This document shows, piece by piece, positions 1 to 12,039 of a stretch of DNA of 64,000 bases (the stretch's first letter is position 1; each line of letters begins with the position of its first letter). The translations under genes and the position numbers were made by a program. The notes under the pieces were generated by a model. It made no database searches. It was not told the DNA's origin and saw only the letters and a list, made by a program, of their open reading frames with translations. Source of the stretch: Saturnia japonica (lineage: Eukaryota > Arthropoda > Insecta > Lepidoptera > Saturniidae); assembly GCA_033032175.1 (NCBI GenBank), contig CM065321.1, forward strand, positions 7,586,501 to 7,650,500, given 5' to 3'.

Positions 1-115
1 CGTTGAAAGAAATCATCGTGAGGAAACATGAACGACTGAAAAATGTTCTTGGAGTACCTACCACTGTATGCGGAAAAAATATAGCACTGTTGATTTCTGG
101 GCGTTTGCAATCGCT
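1..115. other. unassigned left edge
   Basis: No coding or repeat structure recognised. The strip abuts a minus-strand Helitron fragment and may be its continuation. Confidence 0.3.
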
Positions 116-436
116 AATATGCCGCGGGCTTGCATGGTAATTAAGAACTTTTTAAGATAAGCAATCCCGTCACACACTATTGTTGAGTAATTTTAACCAT
201 TCACGCAGCGCACGTAGTGGAAGCTCTCAAAAGGAATAAATTCCCCCGTTTCTACAACATTTTTCATTGATGCTCCGCTCCTATTGGTCATAGCGTGATG
301 TTATATAGCCTAATGCCCTCCTCAATAAATATGCTATCCAACACTAAAACATTTTTCCATTCGAACCAGTAGTTCCTGAGATTAGCGTGTTCAACCAAAC
401 AAACAAACTCTTCAGCTTTATAATATTAGTATATAT
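116..436 (-). mobile_element. Helitron fragment, family A
   Basis: Read on the minus strand this matches the copies starting at 5096 and 43101. It has the TATACTAATATTATAAAG-type left end, then the block on hypersensitivity to no particular gene but typical of lepidopteran Helitrons: the GAACACGCTAATCTCAG box, a stretch reading CTATATAACATCACGC and a stretch reading GGAGCGGAGCATC. It encodes nothing, so it is non-autonomous. Confidence 0.7.
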
Positions 437-1377
437 TACGGCCTTATAAGAATCTATTAAAATTTAAATACTGATTAAAATCTTTTCCTCTTCGTCTAAT
501 CCATATTGTTAGTAGAAAATAGAGCAAAAGATAAGCACTTTTTATATTTAATCAACATTTATAAGAAGGTTTGCTTGAGCATGAGCTTAATTTCGTTTAA
601 AAAACGATACAAATTTCTCTAGTATGAATTAGGAGTAAACATAATATACTACAAGATATTTTTTAACAAAAAAAAAACAACTTCAGTAATTTTGAAGAGT
701 TACTATGTGTAACTTCGAAGTTGATGGCCCAATGCCAATGAAATTAAAATGGGACCACCCTTGTAGTATCCCCTATCCAACAAAAAAGGAATCATCGAAA
801 TGGGTTCATAAACAAAGAAGTTATGGCTGAACATCCATAAACAAATATATATACTTTCAAATTAACATTCCTCTTTTGTTGAAGTAGGTTAAAATGTACC
901 TGAAAATGGAGATATTCACTAAAAAAAATATTAATAATATTATGCATTCAGGCGTGTGTATCCAGTCGGAGAACAGTACGCGTCGTTTTTCCAGCAGCCT
1001 TCAGGATCACTATACACTGGCACCGCATCTTCAAGAGCCCGCGGTGACTGTACTCGTCTACAGAGAGAAGAATTTCTGGTGCGTGTGCTGTATGTGTAGA
1101 AATATATTAGATATGTGTTAGTCATTAAACGTCGACTGTATCAAAATTCGACAGTATCGATTGTTTTGCATTTTTTTTAAAAACTATCGGTTGTATCTTT
1201 GAACAAGTAGGCGAGCGAGTTACCTAGACCCAAAAAACTCATCCGCGTGATTTCTTGTGATTTGTTGTAGTGAGACAAATTATGTATGTAACTTTTGAAA
1301 AAATATATTATCGATACTTTACTTCTGACTAACAATTAATCAATAAACAATCTATATATAATAAACAGTAGCTAATT
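437..1377. other. AT-rich non-coding stretch with old repeat pieces
   Basis: No convincing exon. Around 715-840 there is a segment resembling the dispersed repeats that end in runs of AACAAA. Short open frames at 894-1125 on both strands overlap each other and show no coding character. Confidence 0.4.
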
Positions 1378-1645
1378 GCCTCATTAGCCTGGTGGTCGTA
1401 AGCGCGACTGCTATGTTGGAGGTCCTGGGTACGATTCTCAGGTCGAGCAATATGTTATTAGGTTTTTCTATAAAATTCTCAGTAGTAGCTCGGAATTTGG
1501 CTTCGTGGCCGATTAATGGCATTAGGCTCGCCCCCTATTACATGGGACTAAAAACATACACGGTGAATTGTGGATGTACAATTATTACACCTCTGCATAA
1601 CCCTTCGGGGATACAGACGTGATGTTATGTATGTATGTATGCTAG
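1378..1645 (+). mobile_element. tRNA-derived SINE, family S
   Basis: Begins with a Pol III promoter-like pair: an A-box-like TAGCCTGGTGG at 1385-1395 and a B-box-like GGTACGATTCT at 1428-1438. A body of about 170 bases follows, then a tail reading CCCTTCGGGGATACAG and a run of ATGT repeats. Related copies lie at 9222-9505 and 58925-59195 on the minus strand, and a tail-only piece near 60650. The tail resembles the 3' end of the RTE LINE at 4440. It is a transposed copy, not a functional tRNA. Confidence 0.7.
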
Positions 1646-1978
1646 TGCACGAGTACTGTGATTTAAAATTTATGTAAATGTACCTGATCTCTTTTAAAAT
1701 TAAGTAATGTTATAATTTGTTCTTCATAATAATTATATGCTATCCCTAAATCCACTTAGAGACTTTTTGATCTCGAAGCGTGTAGTTTTTCTATACACCA
1801 GAGTTTAATTTTGTTCTGTAAGCCTGATAGGAATATTTTAAATCAAATTTATGTCACCAAATTTTTTTTCATATAAGATTCTTCATCGTTTGGACTTAGG
1901 AACTTCTGCAACTTGGTCCTCCAAATATTGGTTACTTTAGTATTAATTAGAAATTTTTTTTATCCTGATTGAATTAAG

Positions 1979-4900
1979 CTTACGAAAGCTAAAGCTGAAG
2001 CATTGAAAAAGCCATCTCAACCAAAAACCATCAAAGATAATGAAAAGAAAAGTGTTGAAGACACGAATACCGTGGATACAACGAGCAGCGTTACCACTGA
2101 AACTGTAACGGATAAATTGAAAGCCAAGCCGAAAGAGAAGGAGAAACGGAAGGAGAAAGAGAAGGATGATAAGGACAAGAATAAACTTACTGCAAAACCT
2201 TCGCTTGCACTACAAACTGTACGTTATACTGGATTTTATTACGATACTAGTTGACAGAATGCCGTCGATCAGGCATACGCGCGAATCCTACTATATAGCC
2301 GGTTATTTAAATATATGCTAAATCTAACTATGCTCAAAATTCAATACTGTGTCGCATTGCCCGATCCTATAATGAAGTATACGATACGGTAGACATATTT
2401 CGATATTCACGGAATATATTTAAGAGTGAAATAATAAAGTTACAACGCGGAATTATACAATTATAATATAAAAAAGATAAAGCACACAAGTCAGAAATAC
2501 AGACACACGCTCACACACACACATCCCGACACGCGCCCACACACACACGCACACAATACTAAACGCCAGTAAAGATTACATGTTTTTCTTTTGTCTACTT
2601 ATGTATGTGGCGACATCCACATAGCGACATCTATCGAGCCACATAAGACGCATCCTACTATCCTACATTGCGCTATAGAAATTAACTCAATCATTGAGTA
2701 TATATACAAGAACCCGACTACAACCGTTGGGCAGCTGCCCGCCAGACATAACACCCGTCTGGTCAGAGGATCCTCCCTTTGCAATAGCACTTAATCAAAT
2801 TTGATCAAATTTGCTCCTTTTCTACTTTAATAGCAATAATTCAGTATTTACATAAGATACAGTAATGAATTATACCATTATGAAATCTACTCAAAACCGA
2901 CATTATTTTAAAATTATTGGTCACTCATGTTTTCATACATTTTTTTAATACCCAAGAAGCTTACACTTTGTAAAAAAAATATTTTAGCAAATTTCTCACA
3001 GGAAAATTAATTCAAGTTTTTTTTTTAAAGTACCATAGCTAGTCAAACTATTTATTGCTTATCGATTGGCATAGTTAGCGTATAATAATAGATCAACAAA
3101 AACCGATAGAATTCAGTCATTTGTGGTCGCAATGTACAAGAATGTAAAACAAGTTTAAAAAAAATATTTAAAAAAATCATATGTTACCTGGGTATATCTA
3201 TTATTTTCAGGTGCAGGAGAAGGAAATTAAGCCGTCCTATGTTTTATGCTCCTTTGAACCGGATCCAATAGTGGAAAAAGAAGAGCGTGAGCGAGTTAAT
3301 TTGTTAGCACAACGCGACTTTCTTATTAGAAGCTATGGAATGTTGGAACAGGTTATTATTTATATCTCTTTTTGATAAAGAATTTAACATGTTATAAAGT
3401 TATACTTCTTTAGGCGTGTTCTTCTTCTTCCTAACTCGACATATAGTCCTTTTTATTGAAGACCATACATACTGCCATTTTTAATTTTCTAGAGAATTTT
3501 TGTGGCATCTCAGAACTCGTGGTCCATGTTATTATTTCCAATGCACTTCACTTGTGCACAATAATGTTTAGTTGCATTAAGAAAAAATGAACGAGTTAAT
3601 TTTTTCTCATTGTAACAAAATGTCAACACCATGAAGTTGCTTATATTATTGTGGTAAAGACTAAAAAATATTTTTTTAAATGGTGTAACAATGTCATCTG
3701 GTTATTTTGTAATTAATTTAGATTTTTAGATATTATCGTTTTTATTTCAATTAATTAATTTTGTTCTCAACAAATTTCAAATGCACGTCTATACATGAAG
3801 TCTCTATAGACTTGAACTCATCGTTGCGCGGCTATATATGCGCGTGAGCTAATAAACGTAGTTTTTATTTATATGACAGTGACGCACCAATCGTTTTCCT
3901 ATCAACATGTGTTCGTATGCACACTCACTTTTTTATTATTATAATTATACTTTATTTACGCAGATATATCTAGTCATGAAAAAAATGGGGACACTAAGGC
4001 CCGAAGACGAGCGCAAATATGGTATCTATGGACGTCTTTCCGTTATATCTAATTCGCCCAAGGTAAATAATAATATTATCATATTACTACTAATCATAAC
4101 TTTATCTGGCCATTTCACACCATATTATTCTTTATTCATCTTTCTTCGGCTAACACAATGTTTTATAATTAATTTGATTGGAACTTGGAATACGAAAACT
4201 ACACTATATCACAAACTCATCACTCACTAATTTAACAAAATGTTGTGTTTGCCTACAGAAAGTGTGAATGTATGAGCATCGAAAAATAGAAAAAAATTAG
4301 GTGTAAGAAATTAAAGAAAAGGACAGTTAAAATTTTGTGTACAGACTGGCATCAAGAAGAGTAAAGTTTCTATTAACTTTAAACCAAAAAACCGTGGAGA
4401 TGCAGAGGGATATGGTGAGTTCGCTTCCATGTAAATACATACATACATAAATCACGCCTATATCCCAACGGGGTTGGCAGAGACCACGTCCTTCCACCTG
4501 CTACGATCCTGGCATACCTCTTTCGCTTCTTCGACATTCATTAATCTGTTCATGCCTGCTCGTCGGTTTAAAGTACTCTTGACCTTACCTTTCTTCAGAA
4601 CGTCTCCGATTTGATCGATAAATGTTCGTCTAAGCCTTCCTCTTCCAACGATTCCTTTCATACTCGCATCATAAATTTGTTTAGTCGTTCTTCTTTCATT
4701 CATCCTCTCAACATGCCCAAACCATCTAAGCATCCCTTTCTCAATTCGTGTGACTATATCTTCTTTCACACCACAAAGCTCTCTTATCACACTATTTCTT
4801 ATCCTGTCACTCAATTTCACTCCTAACATACCTCTTAGCGCTCTCATTTCTACTGCATTTATTTTACTTTCATGATTTTTCTGCCACACCCAGCTTTCAC

Positions 4901-7900
4901 TTCCGTACATGAGTGTTGGAACCAACACTCCTCTACGCACAGCCAAACGAGCTTTTATAGAAATAGTCTGGCTGGTCATAAAGGAGTGTAACGCCCCATT
5001 CATCATATTACCGGCATTTACTCTCCTTCCTATATCTCTCTCATACTTTCCATCCCTGATAAACATCGATCCCAAGTATACAAACTGTGTAAATATCTAT
5101 ACTAATATTATAAAGCTGAAGAGTCTGTTTGTTTGGTTGAACACGCTAATCTCAGTAACTACTGGTTCGAATGGAAAATATATTTCAGTATTGGATAGCC
5201 CATTTATCGAGGAAGGCTATAGGCTATATAACATCACGCTAGGATCAATAGGAGCGGAGCATCAATGAAAAATGTTGTAGAAACGGGGGAATTTATTCCT
5301 TTTGAGAGCTTCCTCTGTGTGCGCTGCGTGAATGGTTAAAGCTACGCAACAACCATGTGTGACGAAATTATTTCTCTTAAATATTTCAAAAACAAAGTTC
5401 GCGACAGCTATCTTTTAAGGTTTACTCAATATAACCTTTTTTATGGTAATAAAATTTGTTTTAAAATAATGAATTATTTGCGAAGGTGTTTTTATATACA
5501 TGGTATTAAAATCCTTATCGAAATAAATACGTTATTTATCACAAGTATTTAATTTTGAACAAAAATGCCCTTTACAGTAAGTAACTAGGCACTGGTCAAG
5601 ATTATGGAAAGTTATAATTAACTGTTAAGTTACTAGTAGTATCACAGTAAGCTTAGCTAATGCAGTTACAAAAAGTAAATATTTTCAAAAGCGCTATTTA
5701 AATATGTATGCAAGACCATCATTGAATTTTGTTTAAAACAAATAACAAATGTAAAAGATGTGGAACTTAGCGTAGCATCCTTTCACTGTCCTTTTCGCAT
5801 AGTCGCCGCTGCATTACTTAAATGATGATTCATTCATGTTAGTCGATATTTAAAATAATATTCACTTCTTATAAAAATGGCGACCTGCGTTAGAGTTCTG
5901 CCAGTGTCATGTAGTTTATACAATTGAAACGAAAGATTTTTACCGGTAGGAAGCTCTGTTCTGTTTTATTGAAGTTGACCATTATAATTTTACCTCGAAA
6001 CTAAGTTCAAAATAATATTTATATTGTCGTTAATATCAGCACGACAAGAAACTAACAGTTATTATATTTATTTATTTTGCATAGACTTATGCGTAGAATG
6101 CAAGGACGTTGTTATCTGCGAGCGACCGTCTGTAGTAAAAGTGGTCGCCGATCGTACTACAAGGACGCATCTCGTACGCAAGTCTTACACCATATTCAAA
6201 ATGAACACGTATGTATAATCTTGTTCTTTTTGAAGTTATACTTATTTTGGCGCGTTTAATAGAGAGTAAAATTCAAAGCCGCGTCCGCATCTTATTTTCC
6301 ACTAGTAGGTAGTGCTTAAGACAAGAAATGTTTTAGTTGTCAATACATAGTATAAAGGAAAGTCACTTCCCGTCGTCTGTCCCTCTGTACGCTTAGATCT
6401 TGTAAACTACGCGACGGATTTTAATGCAGTTTTCATTATAATTTAAAGAATTTTTTTACAGAACGTTTATATAATATACAATACATTCCAATTAAGTTTT
6501 TGTATAGTAGAGAAAATTCAATGATTTGTAATTAAGTCTTTTCGGGCACTTATATGGCTTACGCGGACTAAATCTTTATGAGATACATCAGAATAATGTT
6601 CTAAAGAATTGTAGTTCTTCAAAAAGCAGTGAGGAAAAGTCCGCGATGGCATATGTCTATCTTCTAAGGTTGACTCACAGTAACGATTTTTATCTTCAAC
6701 ATAATAATTATAAATATTATGTACCAATTCAGTATTAATCTTTATCCAGATGTTTGTTATTTAAGTTGGGCATTTAATGTAGATTAAAATTGTCATTTAC
6801 AGTTTTCTCTTCATCCTACCTCCATCCAAATTTAGATGGGGTCGGCTCTCCTAATTTTTTGGCGCCAGGTCAATCTGTCCTGAGTTGTCGGGTTGAGCCG
6901 TTCTTCCTCCAATAGGAGTTTCGTCATGCTAGTCCATCACGTAGCCGGAGATCGTCCTCTACCTCTCCTATATTCAGGTAGTTGCAACGCTTTCTACACT
7001 TCATGTTCCTCGTCATTTCGCAACACGTGACCATACCATCTAAGACGGCTCTCGGTTAGTTTCTCTGATATAGGGGCGACTTTGAAACTACCACGGATAT
7101 GCTTGTTTCGTACTTTGTCTTGTCTCGTTACACCTCCAGACCACCTCACCATCTTCATCTCGGCAGTGTGAAGCTTTTGTACATGCGTCTTTATTACTGG
7201 CCATCTTTCCGCTCCGTCCATCAAGGCTGGTCTCACTACCGTTCTGTAGATCTTGCCTTTAGATCTTATTGGCATACGAGCATAGCATAAGACTCCAGTT
7301 AGTGATCGCCACGTTCACCCTGTGTGCACGTCAGCATCGAAGTCTCCGTGGTCTATGATGACCGAGCCTAAGTACTTGAATTTATTTATTTTGGGCACAG
7401 GCGTACGATCAGAGTAGTAGATTGTGGCTGGGTTACAGTTGTCATTAAATTGCCATTGTAAATGTTCAGTCTTTGTTCTACTTACTCTTAGACATACGGA
7501 CTCCAGTGTTGTAATCCATGTGGCCAAGGTGGTTTGCATCTCGGTTGTTAATTTGGCAATAGAACAATACCGTCTGCGTACAGGAGATTCCAGGGCAGTG
7601 GCGCTTGGATATGTTTTGTATCGAAATCCATTACTAGGTTGAAAAGCAACGGACTAAGGGCAGAATCTGGCAGATGTTGGGCCCTCAAAGCTTGCCAAAC
7701 TAGTCTGCGTGGTACCCTATCAAACGCCGTTTCTAAGTCGATGAAGATGAAGTGCAGATCTTCTTTATTGAGCCGATGCTTCACTGTCACAACTCTTAAC
7801 AGCCTGTATAGCATCTGTTGTAGATTTTCAGGGGGTACAACCGAATTGATTTGGGCTCGTGCGAGTAAGATGGGATATTCGGTTATTCATTACTTTTTCC

Positions 7901-9620
7901 CAGATTTTTTATGTATGTGATGTTAACTTGATACCAGCATTTTCCATTCTATTGTAAAACTTCTCTCTTGCTCTGGCCCTAGTCTGTGCAACGCATTTCT
8001 TTGCGATAGACTTCGCCTCCTTTTATTTGCTGTGATCAACTTCGAATCCTGAAGCTTGCCAATTTTTAAATAGGTTCTTTTTGTACTGTACTTTAGCTTT
8101 AACTTCTTCGTCCCACCAGGAATGGTCTTTTCCATTTCTCAGTCCTCCCTTCGAGATACCTAAGATGGTAGCGGCAGCGCTCTTGCATTTTTTCTCAAAG
8201 TAAGACCACATTCTTTCAGAGCTGTCATAGGTATTCTCCATGTTGAGATCACCATATTCAAACCCCCATGGATGTGTTCATATGTGTTGTTGAATTCACC
8301 TACATGTCCATTTTTATGCTTTGACTATCCATTGGCAACTTTACTACTATAAGACGGTCTGGTTTCGTTTCAATGTTCACTATTATATCCTTAAGCTGGT
8401 TATAAAGTACGACGCCTACTCCGTTTTATTTATCATTCGTCTCATGGTAAACCAGCTGATATCCTAATCCTAGGTCCCTCAATTTTGATCCCTTCCAACG
8501 TGTTTCTTATATACAGCATATATTTATGTTTCTCCTTTTCAGGTTCTCTGTTAGTTCTTGGCTGCGTCCGGTGAGGTAGCCTAGGTTCCACGTCGCCATT
8601 CTGATCATGTAATTGAATTTCGAACGCCCTAGTAGTATTCACATTGCTTCCGGGGAACGCCCTAGCTGTGTGACCCTTAATCTTTCTGCTTTTATTCATA
8701 ATTAGAAGATATTCTTTGGCTATCTAGTTTTACGGAGGCTGCCGCCTGACGCCAGGATTGTAACCTTCCTGGAGGGCTTGGGTGCCGTCGTTACCCATTG
8801 GTTCCTCCCCTACGTAGTTCTCCAGCCTAAGAGCTCAGTACACCAGAGGTCTTGACTCCAAATATGTCGAAGCAGCTCACTGGCGAGGTTTTTTACGAAG
8901 TGTCCTTTTCTTCTGCCTTGTGGTCCGCGGGAGATATTTTATTTTCTCCTACCCATTGGTTTGCTGAACTCCAAGAGTTTGCCAAACCGCCGGGGTTTCC
9001 CCTATTCGCCACCACCTAGGGACGCGTTCTCTAGGTAATTAATTAAATAATTAGGGCATTCAATTTAAATAAATACCGTAGAATATATCACGAATATAAA
9101 ATAACGCGCAACTAAAGAAATCCCTCTCAGTAAAACGGTCGCGGTCGGTTGGCCGGCACTCCGCACCTGTGATGAATTACGCGTCTCGATCTAAGCGCAC
9201 TATTCGTAACTATGAAGTTACATAACATACCATCACGCCTGTATCTCCGAAGTGTTAGGCAGAGGTGTACACCCATAGTTCGCCGGGTATGTTTTAGGTA
9301 TCATGTAATAGGGGGCGGCGAGCTTATTGCCATTAATCAGGCGCAAAGACAAAATCCGAGATCATACTGAGAATTGCATGGAAAAATCTAATAACACTTT
9401 GCTCGACCTGGAAATCGAACCTAGAACTTCAAGCATAGCAGTCGCGTTTAGGACCACAGGCTAATGAGGCAGATATGAACTATCCATAAATTGTACTCGT
9501 GCGAAGCTGGGGCGGGTCGCTAGTAAGAATATAAAATATAAACCTGTTTATTCTTTTTTATATTATAATACTAATATTTTCTTTTCCAGAATACCTTCGC
9601 CTATTTCTCTGCCCAAGTGA
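1979..9620 (+). CDS. unidentified multi-exon gene, 5' end missing
   Basis: Six exons join in phase: 1979-2218, 3211-3351, 3964-4062, 4345-4414, 6085-6208 and 9590-9620, with TGA at 9618-9620. Introns have GT-AG borders and the phases agree (0, 0, 0, 1, 2), which strongly argues for a real gene. The visible protein is about 234 residues. It opens with a Lys/Glu-rich low-complexity run (KPKEKEKRKEKEK), then a region holding PDPIVEKEERERVNLLAQ, then MGTLRPEDERKYGIYGR, SKVSINFKPKNRG and a Cys-containing segment LCVECKDVVICERPSVV. It ends IPSPISLPK. No earlier exon was recognised between 1 and 1978, so upstream exons probably lie outside the window. I do not recognise the family and assign no function. 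The last intron (3.4 kb) carries nested transposons. The terminal 31-base exon is the least certain part. Confidence 0.6.
2490..2560. repeat. CA-rich microsatellite
   Basis: Imperfect CA/CG dinucleotide runs inside the first visible intron of the unidentified gene. Confidence 0.7.
2596..2795 (+). repeat. dispersed repeat R, copy 1
   Basis: Matches, in opposite orientation, the block at about 62155-62450. Shared stretches include GGCAGCTGCCCGCCAGACAT-like and CTACAACCG pieces and the CATCCTACTATCCTACATTG box. The open frames on both strands here are produced by the repeat. Confidence 0.65.
3415..3560 (+). repeat. partial copy of MITE family N and its host repeat
   Basis: Contains CTTCTTCCTAACTCGAC and the degraded GAATTTTTGTGGCATCTC terminal segment seen in fuller form at 57005-57345. 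Confidence 0.5.
4440..5090 (-). mobile_element. RTE-like LINE, 3' fragment
   Basis: An open frame at 4458-5075 encodes the C-terminal part of a non-LTR reverse transcriptase, with the segments GSESWVWQKNHESKINAVEM, MLRWFGHVERM and RWKDVVS typical of the RTE group. The catalytic core is absent, which is usual 5' truncation. The 3' end reads GGGATATAGGCGTGATTTA followed by ATGT repeats, close to the tail of SINE family S. It sits in the intron between the exons ending at 4414 and starting at 6085. Confidence 0.8.
5096..5575 (+). mobile_element. Helitron family A, left-end portion
   Basis: Starts TCTATACTAATATTATAAAG after an A, as expected for a Helitron 5' end, and follows the 43101-43787 copy up to the block ending ACAAAAATGCCCTTTACA. 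The 3' CTAG end is not present. Confidence 0.7.
6808..9057 (-). mobile_element. degraded RTE-type LINE
   Basis: Read on the minus strand, fragments appear in the order expected for one element: endonuclease-like remnant (8699-8442), linker with DHSWWDEEVKAKVQYKKN (8241-8023), reverse transcriptase with FIDLETAFDRVPRRL and YADGIVLL (7814-7548), a YLGSVI block (7539-7315) and an RTE-type C-terminus with SRLRWYGHVLR (7275-6994). The usual catalytic YADD reads YADG and several frameshifts separate the blocks, so it is dead. Both junctions are placed by comparison with the uninterrupted paralogue at 58475-59297. Confidence 0.75.
9222..9505 (-). mobile_element. SINE family S, copy 2
   Basis: Reverse-oriented relative of 1378-1645: tail near 9230-9250 and tRNA-like head near 9400-9470. 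It is embedded in the composite repeat ending at 9527. Confidence 0.6.
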
Positions 9621-10639
9621 TGTTACTATGTAAATCAAGGACATCTTCGTGCAGTTCAATTCATAAGAAATTAACTAATTATTAGATATTACAAAATGTA
9701 ATGTGCCTGCTAATAGACACCTACTATAAGATTTATTATATGTTTCTATTGTTATTATTTACTCTATTTACAAAAATAATTTAATGTCATATTGTTACTT
9801 ATTCTTCTATAAATTACAGTATTTGTAAAAAAATACAAATACAGAGTTAATACATTGACATTATTAATTTTAAATGTGATTTAATTACATATATATCCTG
9901 TGGAGTCCTTTTGCTGCTTAAAAGAAGAACCAACAATTATAAGCTTTATCTCGCTGTGTCTCGCATGTGCGGTTATTATAGGAGTCATGAGAAGTGTCTC
10001 AAACTAAAAATAACTCTCAATGAACTACAAATTAAAAATTAAACTACAATCGTGGGTGTATTTATTTCAAAAAACACTGCGCCAATTGGTAAAAGAAAAC
10101 CAATGCACGCGTTGCAGTTTTTGAAAAAAGAACTCTTTGAAAACTGCTTTTTCCTAACCTGCCGGTTTGCTTCCTGTATTAGCTTAGGTAGGCATTAAAC
10201 ATATTCGCAAGTTATTCAAACAGCTGTTTTAAGTCTAATTCAAATACGAATTTTCGTCTGCTTCCTTTGTGATATTTTTTTTCAGTTTCTTTGAAACAAA
10301 TTCATAGTTATTATGAATTGTTGAAGAGCTAAGAAAACGGTTATGTTTTTAAAATTATCTGCGAGCCAAGTTTCATAAGGTTTTTTTTGTTTGTTTTTAA
10401 GGCATTTTAGTGAAAAAAAAATGTTAAAATAGATAGATTAAAATAAAATAGATTCTTTTTTGATGTTGCATTTTTGACTTATTTTGAAAAAAAGCTAAAA
10501 ACATGTTAACTCAAAAATGGTTCACTGTAGCATAATGCATATGGGAGTTAAAACTGTCACAAATGAAAATTGAAATTGAACTCCTATTACCTCCTAACGG
10601 GGATACGTCGCATTACCAATAACCCTGTATAGTCGAGAC
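9621..10639. other. 3' flank, no gene seen
   Basis: AT-rich sequence after the stop of the unidentified gene. It probably includes its 3' UTR, with candidate AATAAA-like signals, but no signal is decisive. Confidence 0.35.
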
Positions 10640-11111
10640 GATCACGAAACCTCTAGAATCTACTTGAACTCGTAAACAGGTTGCTAGTTGTAAACATTGT
10701 AAACAACATGTGTTGGAAATTGAATTCGGCACGGTGGCGAGTGCTGATGGGGTGTGGCTTGCGCCGCTGCGCTTTCTGTGCATGCGCAGACGTTACCTCC
10801 ACACGACGACGCGACGCGGGCACGCGTCAATCCAGCTGTACGCTGCTATCGAGCACCCCACGTTTGTTTGTTTTGAGCGCCACGCAATTGCGTCATTGGA
10901 AATTGTTGGTGTTATTCAGTGTGTGTTTTTCTTTGTATTGTATAACTTTGAGTTGTGTCTCAGGAGTTTTTGCTAAACTGTTTTGCTATCCTGTACGATT
11001 TGATGCCGTAACACACACACTTACATACAGTTCACTCCACCCACATACTTCACATTACACAGTCCAGGTCGACGGGGTTGCGGTCAGGAATACCGCCCGT
11101 GCCGAGGGAAG
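10640..11111 (+). promoter_or_regulatory. candidate GC-rich promoter and first non-coding exon
   Basis: A locally GC- and CpG-rich island in AT-rich surroundings. It ends with a strong splice donor (GGGAAG then GTAAGT at 11112). A possible initiator TTCAGT is near 10915. An open frame of 144 codons crosses the region, but it uses a TTG start and has no recognisable domain, so I treat it as a side effect of base composition. The next exon was not found. The exon candidate at 13078 is on the same strand but cannot be tied to it. Confidence 0.35.
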
Positions 11112-12039
11112 GTAAGTTTTTGCTTGGAATATATATTTTTCTTTTAATTATACAACTGCGTATCGTAGCTCTAGCTTCGAGAATAGTTGCGACGCACGAA
11201 GATTCGTTTATCCGGACACAGCACGACTTCACGCGACTAGAACGTCGCGAATATTCTCGAACAACATGAGTCATCTTTTTTTTAAAGAGGAACAATCTAT
11301 TTTTAGATCATTTTTTGTTGAGGCAATCCGAGTTACGAGGTCATTGTGAATAAAAATAATGCTTCCTGGAACCTATGAAAACAAACTATGTTTCGAGTAA
11401 ATTCTACACGATTCCAGAGATTTCGAGGATTTTTTTTTTTCTATTCTAGTCGGATCGTAACAATATGGAGAATAGTATGTACTTTGTACATACTAGTTTT
11501 AGTACTATTGCTCAGTACAAGTACATAGTTTTCAACCATTAATTTTTCATATTAACATAAATGCAATAGAAAGCCCATTATTAAAACTATGTAGGTATAT
11601 AAAGTTACTTTGTTGTCTACAATATTATTTTCAAGTGAATATTGGGGTGTAAGGGGAGTCAAATAGCATCTTACGACTAAAGTTTGAGACATCCAGGCGA
11701 ACATCACGTGCTGAGTAACAAACGAGGAAATGGCGATAGCGGGGTAGGGCTGAACATCCCGATTGGGCGTGACCATCATGCATATGGTGAAAAGCACTTT
11801 ATAGTGATTTGCTTATACGAATCGAGTTTTGGGATCAGTTTGTACATATCCAGTTTCTATTTACGAAAGTCGACATGAAAGCAGTGACCATCGCTGGATT
11901 ATTGATCTCTCAGTAGTCGCTGGTTTCTGGATTGTAAAAAAGAATAATAAAAATTTGCTTTTTAATATTTTTCTTCTTGATTTGGCGCCACAAAAAGCAC
12001 TTGCCAGTGATGTGTTTAAGTATTCGTAATATTTTCCAA
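11112..12039. other. non-coding stretch with one perfect hairpin
   Basis: Nothing coding recognised. A perfect inverted repeat with a 10-base stem and a 3-base loop lies at 11473-11495 (TAGTATGTAC arm). Confidence 0.4.

Larger units (their letters stand above)
6340..9527 (+). mobile_element. composite Helitron-like repeat, interrupted by an RTE LINE
   Basis: The segments 6470-6807 and 9058-9527 align in order with the continuous block 58475-59297. The first segment contains AAAGAATTGTAGTTCTTCAAA and the second carries a minus-strand SINE and ends GGGGCGGGTCGCTAGT, a Helitron-like CTAG terminus. The 2.25 kb between them is an RTE LINE, so 6340-9527 is one older element split by a later insertion. 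It lies in the last intron of the unidentified gene. Confidence 0.65.

Noticed and set aside
1378..1450. A tRNA gene
   Set aside because: The box-like motifs belong to a dispersed SINE with related copies and no cloverleaf that closes well.
10681..11115. A 144-codon plus-strand protein
   Set aside because: TTG start, no domain, GC-rich composition, and the stop comes from the splice donor. A non-coding exon is more likely.
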